The translations under genes and the position numbers were made by a program. 64,000 bases of DNA from Pseudactinotalea terrae (GTDB lineage Bacteria > Actinomycetota > Actinomycetes > Actinomycetales > Beutenbergiaceae). The notes under the pieces are model-generated. The model was not told the DNA's origin. It searched no databases and saw nothing but the letters and a program-made list of their open reading frames with translations. Shown piece by piece: positions 52,852-61,688 of this stretch (its first letter is position 1; each line of letters opens with the position of its first letter). The stretch is from positions 124,001 through 188,000 of the forward strand of contig NZ_WNXZ01000001.1 in NCBI RefSeq assembly GCF_009733845.1, in the 5' to 3' direction.

Positions 52852-54375
52852 ATGATGAGACGACGACTGCTGGCCGCGGTTGCGGCCGTCGGCGCGCTCG
52901 CGCTGACCGCTACCGCGTGCGGCGGCGGGGGCACGAGCGGCGGAGACGGCGGTGGCGAAGGGCTGCAGCCGGGCGACACCATCCGCTGGATGTCGACCGT
53001 GCACACGCCCACGACACCCGAGGCCGACGGCCCGATCGAGACGGCGCTCGAGGAGCACTCCGGCGCCACCTTCGACATCGAGTGGGTGCCCGCGCCCTCC
53101 TACAGCGAGAAGATCAACGCGGTGCTCGCCGCCAACCAGCTCGCCGACGTGACGGGGCTCTCGCCGCTGGACAACAGCGCGATCCGCAACGCCCTCGGCT
53201 CAGGGATGTTCTGGGACGTCGAGCCGTACCTGAGCGAGTTCGACAACCTCTCGCAGATCAACGAGCTCACGATCGACGGCGCCCGGATCGACGGCGTCCT
53301 GTACGGCGTCCCGATCCAGAAGGTGATCGCCCGCTACGGCGTGCTCGTGCGCCAGGACTGGCTCGACAACCTCGGCCTCGAGGAGCCGCACACGCTGGAG
53401 GAGCTCGCCGAGGTGGCGCGAGCCTTCACCGAGGACGACCCCGACGGCAACGGTGTCGACGACACGACGGGAATCCTCGACCGTGCGGAGAGCTTCCAGC
53501 TCACGTTCCGCACGATCGCCGGCTACTTCGGCGCCGGCGACAAGATCGAGCTCGACGAGAACGGCCAGCTCGTGGCCTCGTTCGACACGCCCGCCTTCAA
53601 GGAGGCGATGGAGTGGTACCGCGAGCTGTACCAGGCCGGCTACGTCAACCAGGAGTTCATCACCCTCCAGAAGACGAACCAGCAGGACGCGATCGCGCAG
53701 GGCCGCGGTGGCATCGTCATCACCGGGCTGTTCGAGGCCAAGAACTACATGGCACTGGCGGAGAACGCCGACCCGAACACCCCGATGGCCTGGGCGTTGA
53801 TCAACGACATGACCTACGCAGACGTGCCGCGCCGGATCGTCTCGGACACCGGCGGTGGCGTGGGTGGCGTGCTCGCGATCTCCAAGGAGAACGTGCCGAC
53901 CGAGGAGGGTCTGCGCTACGTCCTCGGCTTCATCGACTCGCTGCTGGACGAGGAGGCGTTCGACCTCATGACGAACGGCATCGAGGGCACGCACTACGAG
54001 CTCGACGGCGACGGTGTCGTCACGATCACCGACCAGACCGCGTGGGAGCAGCAGGTGCAGCCCTACTCGAGCTCGCGCCCCTCGGACACCGTGGTGACCT
54101 ACCCGAGCGCTACGCCTTACGTCGACGAGGGCAACGCACTGATGGCGGAGCAGGCCGAGTTCGCGGTCATCAACCCCGCCTCCGGGCTCAGCTCCGACGC
54201 GTACGACCGCAGCTGGTCGACGATCTGGACCACCGTGCAGGATGCGTACTTCCAGTACATGGACGGCCAGATCGAGATGGCGGACTACGAGGCCGTCGTC
54301 GAGGCCACGTACTCGCAAGGTCTGGAGGAGATCCTGACCGAGCTCAACGAGGCGTACGCCGCAGCCAACGGCTGA
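52852..54375 (+). CDS. Oligosaccharide ABC transporter substrate-binding lipoprotein (LipO/LplA type)
   Basis: A 507-residue binding lipoprotein, longer than CUT1 average as is usual for the LplA/YtcQ branch. Signal MMRRRLLAAVAAVGALALTA, lipobox TATAC. Mature features: FDIEWVPAPSYSEKINAVLA, DGVLYGVPIQKVIARYGVLV, a calcium-like loop DDPDGNGVDDTTGI, and a C-terminal YFQYMDGQIEMADYEAVVEA. AGAGGA precedes the ATG. A 14-bp hairpin follows the stop. Confidence 0.92.
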   Translation: MMRRRLLAAVAAVGALALTATACGGGGTSGGDGGGEGLQPGDTIRWMSTVHTPTTPEADGPIETALEEHSGATFDIEWVPAPSYSEKINAVLAANQLADVTGLSPLDNSAIRNALGSGMFWDVEPYLSEFDNLSQINELTIDGARIDGVLYGVPIQKVIARYGVLVRQDWLDNLGLEEPHTLEELAEVARAFTEDDPDGNGVDDTTGILDRAESFQLTFRTIAGYFGAGDKIELDENGQLVASFDTPAFKEAMEWYRELYQAGYVNQEFITLQKTNQQDAIAQGRGGIVITGLFEAKNYMALAENADPNTPMAWALINDMTYADVPRRIVSDTGGGVGGVLAISKENVPTEEGLRYVLGFIDSLLDEEAFDLMTNGIEGTHYELDGDGVVTITDQTAWEQQVQPYSSSRPSDTVVTYPSATPYVDEGNALMAEQAEFAVINPASGLSSDAYDRSWSTIWTTVQDAYFQYMDGQIEMADYEAVVEATYSQGLEEILTELNEAYAAANG

Positions 54376-54382
54376 TCCGCGG

Positions 54383-54413
54383 TGCCGGCCACGGCAGCGT
54401 GCCGTGGCCGGCA
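54383..54413 (+). terminator. Intra-operon hairpin after the binding-protein gene
   Basis: TGCCGGCCACGGCA (54383-54396) pairs perfectly with TGCCGTGGCCGGCA (54400-54413) over a GCG loop. No T run follows. Such stems after the binding-protein gene usually protect its mRNA or partly terminate, giving more binding protein than downstream products. Confidence 0.65.
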
Positions 54414-54445
54414 TCCCAGCACCCCAGCTCAGAGAGGTTCCTGAC

Positions 54446-55735
54446 GTGCACGAGACGATCCAGACCACCCCGACGGCATCCCGCGGGCTGGCCACGTCAC
54501 GGCTGCAGGCCGAGATCGACGCCGCAGCCGCCCGCGGCGGCGGCAGGGTGGTCGTGCCCGCGGGGGTGCATCGCACCGGTGCGCTGCGGCTGCGCTCGCA
54601 CGTCGAGCTGCACCTGGAGGTGGGGTCGGTGCTGCAGTTCGACCCCGACCCGCAGCTCTACCCGGTGGTGACCGCCCGCTGGGAGGGTGTGCCCCGTGAG
54701 GTGCACATGCCGTGCCTCTTCGCCGACGGTGAGGTCGGGGTTGCGATCACCGGTCTCGGAACCATCGAGGGCGGCGGCGAGGCCTGGTGGCGGCGTCAGC
54801 ACGATCGCGAGCTGGAGCATCCGCGACCCACCCTGATCGGACTGCACTCGTGCGAGCGCGTGACGATCCGCGACGTCTTCCTGCGGGACTCGCCGGCGTG
54901 GACCGTGCACCCGGCACTGTGCCATGACGTGAGCGTCTCGGGCGTGCGCATCCTCAACCCCGCCAGCTCGCCGAACACCGACGGCATCAACCCCGAGTCC
55001 TGCCGCAACGTGCGGATCAGCGACTGCCACATCGACGTGGGCGACGACTGCATCGCGATCAAGGCCGGGACCGAGGCGGCCGCAGCGCGGGTCGTGTGCG
55101 AGAACATCACGATCACCGGCTGCACGATGGTCCACGGTCACGGCGGTGTCGTGATCGGCAGCGAGATGAGCGGCGGCGTCCGCAACGTCGTGATCACCGG
55201 CTGCGTGTTCCAGGGCACCGACCGCGGCATCAGGATCAAGACGCGGCGCGGCCGCGGCGGCTTCGTCGAGGACGTGCGCGTGACCAACGTGATCATGGAC
55301 GGCGTCATGTGCCCGTTCGTGGTCAACCCCTTCTACCACTGCGGCGACGATGGCAAGAGCGAGCTCGTCCGCGACCGGTCCGCCAGGCCGGTGGACGAGC
55401 GCACCCCGGTGCTGCGCAGGCTGCACATCGCGCACGTGACAGCGCGCGGCGCCCACGCAGCGGCCGGCCATCTCTTCGGGTTGCCCGAGCAACCGCTCGA
55501 GGACATCACGCTCGACGACGTCTCGATCTCCTTCGCCGACGACGCCCAGCCCGGTGTGCCCGCGATGGCCGACGGCGTCGAGCCGGTCGTCCGGGCCGGG
55601 TTCCGGCTCGGGCACGTCGTCGACTCGGAGCTCTCCCGCGTGCGCGTGCTCGGCGCGGAGGGCAGCCCGGTGACCGCGACCGACTGCCACGGTCTGATTC
55701 TCGACGTGAGGAGCGGTGATGACGGCGACGGCTGA
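54446..55735 (+). CDS. Glycoside hydrolase family 28 (polygalacturonase-like)
   Basis: A 429-residue parallel beta-helix enzyme. All four GH28 blocks are present: NTDGINPES, GDDCIAIK, GHGGVVIGSEMSGG and RIKT, which hold the three catalytic aspartates and the His/Arg-Lys subsites. No signal peptide is seen, so it probably trims imported oligogalacturonides (exo-type) in the cytoplasm; rhamnogalacturonan or xylogalacturonan are alternatives. GTG 54446 has AGAGAGG 8 nt upstream. Confidence 0.92.
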   Translation: MHETIQTTPTASRGLATSRLQAEIDAAAARGGGRVVVPAGVHRTGALRLRSHVELHLEVGSVLQFDPDPQLYPVVTARWEGVPREVHMPCLFADGEVGVAITGLGTIEGGGEAWWRRQHDRELEHPRPTLIGLHSCERVTIRDVFLRDSPAWTVHPALCHDVSVSGVRILNPASSPNTDGINPESCRNVRISDCHIDVGDDCIAIKAGTEAAAARVVCENITITGCTMVHGHGGVVIGSEMSGGVRNVVITGCVFQGTDRGIRIKTRRGRGGFVEDVRVTNVIMDGVMCPFVVNPFYHCGDDGKSELVRDRSARPVDERTPVLRRLHIAHVTARGAHAAAGHLFGLPEQPLEDITLDDVSISFADDAQPGVPAMADGVEPVVRAGFRLGHVVDSELSRVRVLGAEGSPVTATDCHGLILDVRSGDDGDG

Positions 55736-56189
55736 GCGGGTGGCCGACGCCGGCGCGAACCAGGAGGCGGTCCCCGTGCGCCGAACCGCTGAGCAGGTGG
55801 TGAGCGTGCTCGCCATGGTCGCCGCCACCAGCTTCCTCGGTGGCTTCACCGCCGTCATGAACGGTCTCGAGGAAGCGACCTTTGCCGAGTCCGGGCTGCC
55901 TGCGATGCTCGGCCTGCAGGAGCTGAGCAGCGCCGACTCATACCACCTGGCCAGCACGCTGGCCGCCTGGTTCGGATTCACACTGATCGCGGTGCTGCTG
56001 CTGTCGGCCGCTGGGCTATTGACGCTGCGTCGTCGGCCCCGGCGCCGGGATACGGGCTGGTGGTTCCTCGCTGCCGGACTGGTATGCCTCTTCGGCAGCC
56101 AGCTGATCCTCTATCCGGTCGCCTTCATCTTCTTCGTCAGCGCGGGCCTGCTCGCCCTGCGCCCGGTCGCACCCAGGAGCGTCTCATGA
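55719..56189 (+). CDS. Small four-helix membrane protein (DUF4064-like)
   Basis: A 156-residue membrane protein: RTAEQVVSVLAMVAATSFLG begins helix 1, a loop of about 40 residues follows, then three helices (TLAAWFGFTLIAVLLLSAAG, TGWWFLAAGLVCLFGSQLIL, AFIFFVSAGLLALRP). The start resembles DUF4064, but I hold this weakly. It lies inside the pectin-type operon and overlaps the last permease by 4 nt, so it is likely an accessory of that importer. GAGGAG precedes ATG 55719. Confidence 0.6.
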   Translation: MTATAERVADAGANQEAVPVRRTAEQVVSVLAMVAATSFLGGFTAVMNGLEEATFAESGLPAMLGLQELSSADSYHLASTLAAWFGFTLIAVLLLSAAGLLTLRRRPRRRDTGWWFLAAGLVCLFGSQLILYPVAFIFFVSAGLLALRPVAPRSVS

Positions 56190-57097
56190 GCACTGCCCCC
56201 ACACAGCGGCGCACCACCAACCGCAGCGTCCGCCGCGAGGGTCCCGGCGTCAAGGTGTTCCGGGTCGTCAACGTGCTGCTGCTCACGGGTTTCGCGCTGA
56301 TCTGCCTCGTGCCGTTCCTGCACGTGATCGGCAGCTCCTTCGCGAATCCGGGCGAGCTGGCCACGCGCACCTTCGTGATCATCCCGCGCGAGCTCACCCT
56401 CAACGCCTACGACTACGTGCTCTCCAGCCCGGCGATCTTCCGGGCCATGGGCGTGTCCGTGTTCGTCACGGTCGTGGGGACGTTCCTCAGCCTGGTGGTG
56501 ACCTCGCTGATGGCGTACGCGCTCTCGAAGCGCTACCTGCGAGGGCGGCGCGTCATCAACTTCCTGGTCGTGTTCACGATGCTGTTCAGCGGCGGCATGA
56601 TCCCGACCTTCATCGTGGTGAGCTCGCTCGGGCTGCTCGACACCCTGTGGTCGCTGATCCTCCCCGTCACCGTCAACGCCTTCAACTTCGTCATCATGCG
56701 CAGCTTCTTCCAGGGGATCCCGGACAGCCTCGAGGAGGCGGCGCGGATCGACGGCTGCTCGGAGCTCGGGGTGTTCTGGCGGATCGTGCTGCCGCTGTCG
56801 TTGGCGTCGATCGCGACCATCGGTCTGTTCTACGCCGTGGCGTACTGGAACAACTACATGCACGCGGTGCTGTACATCAACAACTCCGAGCTCTGGCCGA
56901 TCCAGCTGCTGCTGCGCCAGATCGTGATCATCGCCAGCGGGCTCAACGCCGACACCAGCGCGGTGGACGTCGTTCCGCCTGCGCAGTCGGTCAAGATGGC
57001 TGTGATCGTGATCGCCACCCTGCCGATGCTGATCGTCTACCCGTTCATCCAGCGGTTCTTCGTCAAGGGCGCGCTGATCGGCTCGGTCAAGGGCTGA
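56186..57097 (+). CDS. CUT1 ABC transporter permease, YtcP type
   Basis: A 303-residue permease, partner of the LplB-type protein: RVVNVLLLTGFALICLVPFL helix 1, GSSFANPGELATRTFVIIPR (the YtcP hallmark loop), TMLFSGGMIPTFIVVSSLGL, EAA loop LEEAARIDGCSELGVFWRIV, and the long C-terminal segment ending VKGALIGSVKG. Four genes separate it from its partner, which is unusual. Last gene of the operon. Confidence 0.93.
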   Translation: MSTAPTQRRTTNRSVRREGPGVKVFRVVNVLLLTGFALICLVPFLHVIGSSFANPGELATRTFVIIPRELTLNAYDYVLSSPAIFRAMGVSVFVTVVGTFLSLVVTSLMAYALSKRYLRGRRVINFLVVFTMLFSGGMIPTFIVVSSLGLLDTLWSLILPVTVNAFNFVIMRSFFQGIPDSLEEAARIDGCSELGVFWRIVLPLSLASIATIGLFYAVAYWNNYMHAVLYINNSELWPIQLLLRQIVIIASGLNADTSAVDVVPPAQSVKMAVIVIATLPMLIVYPFIQRFFVKGALIGSVKG

Positions 57098-57119
57098 GCC
57101 GCCGGCGGTGCGGTGCTGA

Positions 57120-57159
57120 CGCGACGTCGCGACGTGTCACCTCGGTTCCGACCTAGGGT
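57120..57159 (+). promoter_or_regulatory. chdC promoter region: palindrome and leaderless -10
   Basis: A perfect 12-bp palindrome CGCGACGTCGCG (57120-57131) lies upstream of TAGGGT (57154-57159), which is 6 nt (GGAGAG) before GTG 57166. The GGAG may also act as a ribosome site. The palindrome could be an operator near the -35 region. Confidence 0.45.
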
Positions 57160-57165
57160 GGAGAG

Positions 57166-57858
57166 GTGACCGAAGCATCCGAGACCGTGCCCGATCAGGG
57201 AAGCGACCAGCAGACCGAGTACACCCTCTGGGCCACGTTCGCCCGCACCGATGAGCCGTCGGCAGGCGACTCCGCCGAGCTCGAGGAGGCGATCACGAGC
57301 GTCGAGGCCACCGGTGTGCGCATCCGCGGCCTGTACGACGTCTCCGGGCTCCGCGCCGACGCCGACGTGATGATCTGGCTGCACGGCCCGGACCTCGCCG
57401 CCGTGCAGGCCGGTCTGCGGACGCTGCGCCGGACGGCGCTGCTGGCCCCGCTGACACCGGTGTGGCACGCGGGTGGCGTCCACCGGGATGCCGAGTTCAA
57501 CCGCTCGCACGTGCCCGCTTTCATGCGCGACGTCGAGCCGAAGGGGTGGCTGTGCGTGTACCCGTTCGTGCGCTCGCACGAGTGGTACCTGCTGGCTGAG
57601 ACGGACCGCAGGACCATGCTCGCCGACCACGGCCGCAAGGGTGCCGCGCACCGCGGCGTGCTCACGAACACGGTGGCCGCGTTCGCGCTCGGCGACTACG
57701 AGTGGATCCTGCCGCTCGAGGCCGACGACCCGGTCGAGCTCGTCGACCTCATGCGCGACCTGCGCTACACCGAGGCCCGGCGCCACGTCCGCGAGGAGAC
57801 CCCGTTCTTCACCGGGCGGCGTGTGACGCCGGCCGAGGTCGCCGAGGTGCTCCGATGA
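57166..57858 (+). CDS. chdC: Coproheme decarboxylase (HemQ)
   Basis: A 230-residue chlorite-dismutase-family protein performing the last step of the coproporphyrin-dependent pathway, oxidative decarboxylation of coproheme to heme b. Landmarks: TLWATFARTDEP, the catalytic-Tyr region CVYPFVRSHEWYLLAE, and NTVAAFALGDYEWILPLEAD with YTEARRHVREETPFFTGR, as in actinobacterial HemQ. It opens the second block of heme genes (chdC-cpfC-hemC-hemD-hemB-hemL), in which every junction overlaps by 4 nt. Confidence 0.95.
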   Translation: MTEASETVPDQGSDQQTEYTLWATFARTDEPSAGDSAELEEAITSVEATGVRIRGLYDVSGLRADADVMIWLHGPDLAAVQAGLRTLRRTALLAPLTPVWHAGGVHRDAEFNRSHVPAFMRDVEPKGWLCVYPFVRSHEWYLLAETDRRTMLADHGRKGAAHRGVLTNTVAAFALGDYEWILPLEADDPVELVDLMRDLRYTEARRHVREETPFFTGRRVTPAEVAEVLR

Positions 57859-59096
57859 CGCCGTCCGTCACCGAGCGCCCGGGCGCAGGTGGCAAGCCGC
57901 CCAGGGCGACCGATGCTCCCTGCGCACGCGGCGCCGCCGTGCCCGCCGCGACACCCGCGGCTCGGTGCGGCGATCCGTTCGTCACCGAGCCGACCGAGTA
58001 CGACGCCGTGCTCCTGCTCGGGTTCGGCGGGCCCGAGGGCCCCGACGACGTGATGCCGTTCCTCAGGAACGTCACCGCGGGGCGTGGCATCCCTGACGAG
58101 CGGCTCGCCGCCGTCGCCGAGCACTACCATCACTTCGGCGGCGTCAGCCCGATCAACGACCAGAACCGCGAGCTGCGGGAGGCTCTGGAGGCCGAGCTCG
58201 CCCGCACGGGTCCGGCGCTGCCGGTGCTGTGGGGCAACCGCAACTTCGCGCCCTACCTGACCGACGCGCTGCACGAGGCGCACGAGGCCGGCCACAGGCG
58301 CCTGCTCGCGCTCGCGACCAGCGCCTACTCCAGCTACTCCTCCTGCCGCCAGTACCGCGAGGACCTCGCCGACGCGCTGGCAGCGACCGGGCTGGGGTCG
58401 GAGCTCGAGATCGACAAGATCCGCAGCTTCTTCGACCACCCGGGCTTCGTGGAGCCGTTCGTCGAGGCCGTGCAGGGCGCCGTGACCGAGCTCGCGGGAC
58501 GCGGGCGTCGGAACATCCGGGTGCTCTTCGCCACCCACTCGATCCCGAGCGGGGACGCGGAGCGCTCCGGTGCACCCGGGCGCGACCTCGGCCCAGGAGG
58601 TGCCTACGAGGCCCAGCATCTCGCCGTCGGGAAGGTCATCATGGGTCGCGTGAGCGCACCCGAGGGGGTCGCGGTCGATGCGACGTTGGTGTACCAGTCC
58701 CGTTCGGGGCCGCCGAGCCAGCCGTGGCTGGAGCCCGACATCAACGACGAGATCGCCGAGATCGCGCAGGGTGCTGCCGATCGACCGGACGCGGTCGTGA
58801 TCGCTCCGATCGGGTTCGTCTCCGACCACCTCGAGGTGCTGTGGGACCTCGACAACGAGGCGATGGAGACCGCGGCCCAGCACGGGCTCGACGCCATCCG
58901 GGTGGCCACGCCGGGCACGCACCCGGCGTTCGTGGCCGGGCTCGCGGACCTGGTGCGCGAACGCGTGGAGGCGCGCCCGGCCCAGCGCCGTGCCGCGCTG
59001 ACCGGGCTGGGACCCGACATCGACGTGTGCCGGCCCGGGTGCTGCGCGAACGCGCGACGACCGTTCTCTCCGGCGCTGGCAGGTATCGCGCCGTGA
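57855..59096 (+). CDS. cpfC: Coproporphyrin ferrochelatase
   Basis: A 413-residue enzyme (HemH family) inserting iron into coproporphyrin III. Landmarks: YDAVLLLGFGGPEGPDDVMP, ATSAYSSYSSCRQYREDL, VLFATHSIPSGDAERSG, VIAPIGFVSDHLEVLWDLD. Cysteines in SSCRQY and in the C-terminal CRPGCC suggest the [2Fe-2S] cluster known in actinobacterial ferrochelatases. About 45 low-complexity residues precede the conserved start; an in-frame GTG at 57939 would shorten it by 28. ATG 57855 overlaps chdC by 4 nt. Confidence 0.93.
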   Translation: MTPSVTERPGAGGKPPRATDAPCARGAAVPAATPAARCGDPFVTEPTEYDAVLLLGFGGPEGPDDVMPFLRNVTAGRGIPDERLAAVAEHYHHFGGVSPINDQNRELREALEAELARTGPALPVLWGNRNFAPYLTDALHEAHEAGHRRLLALATSAYSSYSSCRQYREDLADALAATGLGSELEIDKIRSFFDHPGFVEPFVEAVQGAVTELAGRGRRNIRVLFATHSIPSGDAERSGAPGRDLGPGGAYEAQHLAVGKVIMGRVSAPEGVAVDATLVYQSRSGPPSQPWLEPDINDEIAEIAQGAADRPDAVVIAPIGFVSDHLEVLWDLDNEAMETAAQHGLDAIRVATPGTHPAFVAGLADLVRERVEARPAQRRAALTGLGPDIDVCRPGCCANARRPFSPALAGIAP

Positions 59097-59989
59097 CCAC
59101 CATCCGTCTCGGCACCCGCGCGAGCGTGCTCGCGCAGACCCAGGCAGGCACGGTGGCGGACGCGTTGCGATCCCGGGGCGTGGCCGTCGAGATGGTACCC
59201 ATGCGCAGCGAGGGGGACACCAACCGGGCGTCGCTGTCGACGCTGGGTGGCACCGGGGTGTTCGCCGCCGGGCTGCGCGAGGCGTTGCTCGCGGGCGAGT
59301 TCGACATCGTGGTGCACTCCTACAAGGATCTGCCCACGGCCCCGCACCCGGGGCTGGAGGTCATCGCGACACCCGCGCGGGCCGATCACCGCGACGTGCT
59401 CTGCGCCCAGGCCCCGCTCGCCGAGCTGCGCGCGGGTGCACGCGTGGGGACCGGGTCGCCGCGGCGCCGGGCGCAGCTGCTCGCGGCACGCGAGGACCTC
59501 GAGGTCGTGGACATCCGCGGCAACGTGGACACGCGGCTCGCGATGGTGACCGACGGTGCTCTCGACGGCGTGGTGCTGGCTGCTGCCGGTCTCGAACGGA
59601 TCGGACGCCAGGAGCACATCGCCGAGGTGTTCGAGTGGCCCACCGCACCCGCGCAGGGTGCGCTGGCGGTGGAGGCACGCACCGGCGACGAGGAGATCGC
59701 TGCCCTGGTCAAGCAGGTCGACGACGAGCGCACCGGGCAGGCCGTGGCAGTCGAGCGGGCCTTCCTCGCCGAGCTCGAGGCCGGATGCTCGGCGCCGCTG
59801 GCGGCGAGCGCGACGGTCCGGTTCGGACGCGTGAGTCTGCGGGCGGTGGCGTACTCGCTCGACGGGCAGCGCCGTCACGGCGCCCGGCTGGACGACCGGC
59901 TCACCGACCCCGAGGCGATCGGGGTGCGTGCCGCGCGCTCGTTGATACAGGCGGGTGTCCAGGAGTGGCTGCAGGCGGGCTCCGGATGA
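59093..59989 (+). CDS. hemC: Hydroxymethylbilane synthase (porphobilinogen deaminase)
   Basis: A 298-residue enzyme polymerising four porphobilinogens. IRLGTRASVLAQTQAGTVAD, the catalytic-Asp motif VVHSYKDLPT, GTGSPRRRAQLL, VVDIRGNVDTRL, and the dipyrromethane cofactor Cys in ELEAGCSAPLAA. GTG 59093 overlaps the cpfC stop (GTGA). Confidence 0.95.
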   Translation: MTTIRLGTRASVLAQTQAGTVADALRSRGVAVEMVPMRSEGDTNRASLSTLGGTGVFAAGLREALLAGEFDIVVHSYKDLPTAPHPGLEVIATPARADHRDVLCAQAPLAELRAGARVGTGSPRRRAQLLAAREDLEVVDIRGNVDTRLAMVTDGALDGVVLAAAGLERIGRQEHIAEVFEWPTAPAQGALAVEARTGDEEIAALVKQVDDERTGQAVAVERAFLAELEAGCSAPLAASATVRFGRVSLRAVAYSLDGQRRHGARLDDRLTDPEAIGVRAARSLIQAGVQEWLQAGSG

Positions 59990-60717
59990 GCGTGCTGCTG
60001 ATCCCGCGCGGAGGTAGCTGGGGTGCCACGGTCGCTGCCGCTGCGGCGGAGGCGGGGCTCACTCCCTGGGTGCTGCCGCTGATCGAGGTGCTACCCGCGC
60101 CGTCGATCGAGCTGAACCAGGCACTCACCCGGCTGAGCGAGGGTGACTATGCCTGGCTCGCGCTGACCAGCGCCGCCGCCGTGCCGGCCCTCGAGGGCGT
60201 GACGTTGCCGAGGACCACCAAGGTGGCTGCGGTCGGGCATGCCACGGCGACCGCGCTGGAGGAGGCGGGTTTCGCCGTCGACCTGGTCGGTGACGGGGGC
60301 GCGCAGGCGCTGCTGGACCGGTGGCTCGAGCCCGCTGATGGTCGAGTGCTCGCCGTGAAGTCCGACATCGCGCGCCCGCTGCTGGCCGACGGCCTGCGCG
60401 CGGCCGGCTGGGACGTGGACGACGTGGTCGCGTACCGGACGGCAGCGGCACGGCTGAGCTCCAGCGAGGAGCACGCGGTCCGGACCGGCAAGGCTGACGT
60501 GGCGCTGGTGATCAGCGGCAGCGTGGCGCGCAGGCTCGCGGAGGTAGGCGTGAGCGAGGGCACCCAGCTGGTGGCGATCGGTGCCCAGACCGCCGAGGAT
60601 GCGCGGTCCGTCGGCCTCACCGTGAGCGCGGTGGCGCCCACGCCGTCGGTGGCCGGGCTGATCAGCGCCGCACAACGACTCGTTCCCGCGCACGACGACG
60701 AAGGAGGTGCTGCATGA
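59986..60717 (+). CDS. hemD: Uroporphyrinogen-III synthase
   Basis: A 243-residue two-lobed cyclase. The family is poorly conserved; here [58 protein letters not shown] and [20 protein letters not shown] match the expected lobes, and its place between hemC and hemB settles the call. It is not fused to a uroporphyrinogen methyltransferase. ATG overlaps hemC by 4 nt. Confidence 0.9.
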   Translation: MSVLLIPRGGSWGATVAAAAAEAGLTPWVLPLIEVLPAPSIELNQALTRLSEGDYAWLALTSAAAVPALEGVTLPRTTKVAAVGHATATALEEAGFAVDLVGDGGAQALLDRWLEPADGRVLAVKSDIARPLLADGLRAAGWDVDDVVAYRTAAARLSSSEEHAVRTGKADVALVISGSVARRLAEVGVSEGTQLVAIGAQTAEDARSVGLTVSAVAPTPSVAGLISAAQRLVPAHDDEGGAA

Positions 60718-61688
60718 GTGCGATCCCGTTCCGCCCACGACGGCTGCGCCAGTCCGCGGCCATGCGGGCTCTGGTGAGCCAGACCCGCCTGCACGCGGCG
60801 CAGCTGGTGTTGCCGGTGTTCGTGATCGAGGGGGAGGAGTCGCGACCGATCTCCTCGATGCCGGGCGTCCTGCAGCACTCGCTCGACTCGCTCCGGCGGG
60901 CCGCCACCCAGGCCGCCGAGGCCGGCATCAGCGGTCTCATGATCTTCGGGGTCCCCGAGCACCGGGACGCCACGGGCACCGGCGCGACCGATCCGAACGG
61001 GATCCTCAACAGGGCGACGGCGGCCGTCGTGCAGGAGGTGGGGGACGCCGTCGTCATCTCGACGGATCTGTGCCTGGACGAGTTCACGGACCACGGGCAC
61101 TGCGGTGTGCTCGACGGCGAGGGCCGGGTCGACAACGACGCCACCCTCGTGCGTTACGCCGAGATGGCGCTGGCGCAGGCGGAGGCCGGGTCGGTGCTGC
61201 TGGGGCTGTCGGGGATGATGGACGGGCAGGTCGCCCACGTGCGCGAGGCGCTCGACGAGGCGGGGCGGACCGACGTCGCGCTTCTCGCCTACTCGGCGAA
61301 GTACGCCTCGGCGTTCTACGGCCCGTTCCGCGAGGCGGTGGACTCCCAGCTGCAGGGGGACCGGAGGGCGTACCAGCTCGACCCGGCCAATGCGCGCGAA
61401 GGGTTGCTGGAGGCTGCGCTGGACGTCGAGGAGGGCGCGGACATCGTCATGGTCAAGCCCGCGCTGCCGTACCTGGACGTGCTGCGACAGGTGGCCGAGT
61501 CGAGCCCGGTACCGGTGTGGGCCTACCAGGTGTCGGGGGAGTACGCCATGCTCGAGGCCGCTGCAGCGAACGGGTGGATCGCGCGCGAGGCCGCGATCAT
61601 GGAGTCGGTGACCTCGATCGTGCGCGCGGGAGCCGACGCGGTGCTGACCTACTGGGCGATGGAGCTGGCGGAGTGGACGAGGCGATGA
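60714..61688 (+). CDS. hemB: Delta-aminolevulinic acid dehydratase (porphobilinogen synthase)
   Basis: A 324-residue enzyme. Schiff-base lysines are in [16 protein letters not shown] and [13 protein letters not shown]. The metal-site segment is [20 protein letters not shown]: two of the three zinc cysteines are kept and one is Asp, the mixed form common in actinobacteria; RVDND downstream fits an allosteric magnesium site. ATG overlaps hemD by 4 nt and has AAGGAGG upstream. Confidence 0.95.
   Translation: MSAIPFRPRRLRQSAAMRALVSQTRLHAAQLVLPVFVIEGEESRPISSMPGVLQHSLDSLRRAATQAAEAGISGLMIFGVPEHRDATGTGATDPNGILNRATAAVVQEVGDAVVISTDLCLDEFTDHGHCGVLDGEGRVDNDATLVRYAEMALAQAEAGSVLLGLSGMMDGQVAHVREALDEAGRTDVALLAYSAKYASAFYGPFREAVDSQLQGDRRAYQLDPANAREGLLEAALDVEEGADIVMVKPALPYLDVLRQVAESSPVPVWAYQVSGEYAMLEAAAANGWIAREAAIMESVTSIVRAGADAVLTYWAMELAEWTRR

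Noticed and set aside
57120-57131. CGCGACGTCGCG as a specific heme-regulator site
   Set aside because: A 12-bp GC palindrome can arise by chance at this base composition and no second copy was seen; kept only as a candidate within the promoter entry.
60714-61688. HemB metal site with Asp in place of one zinc cysteine as a novelty
   Set aside because: From memory this Cys-Asp-Cys form is usual in actinobacterial HemB, so it is noted in the annotation only.
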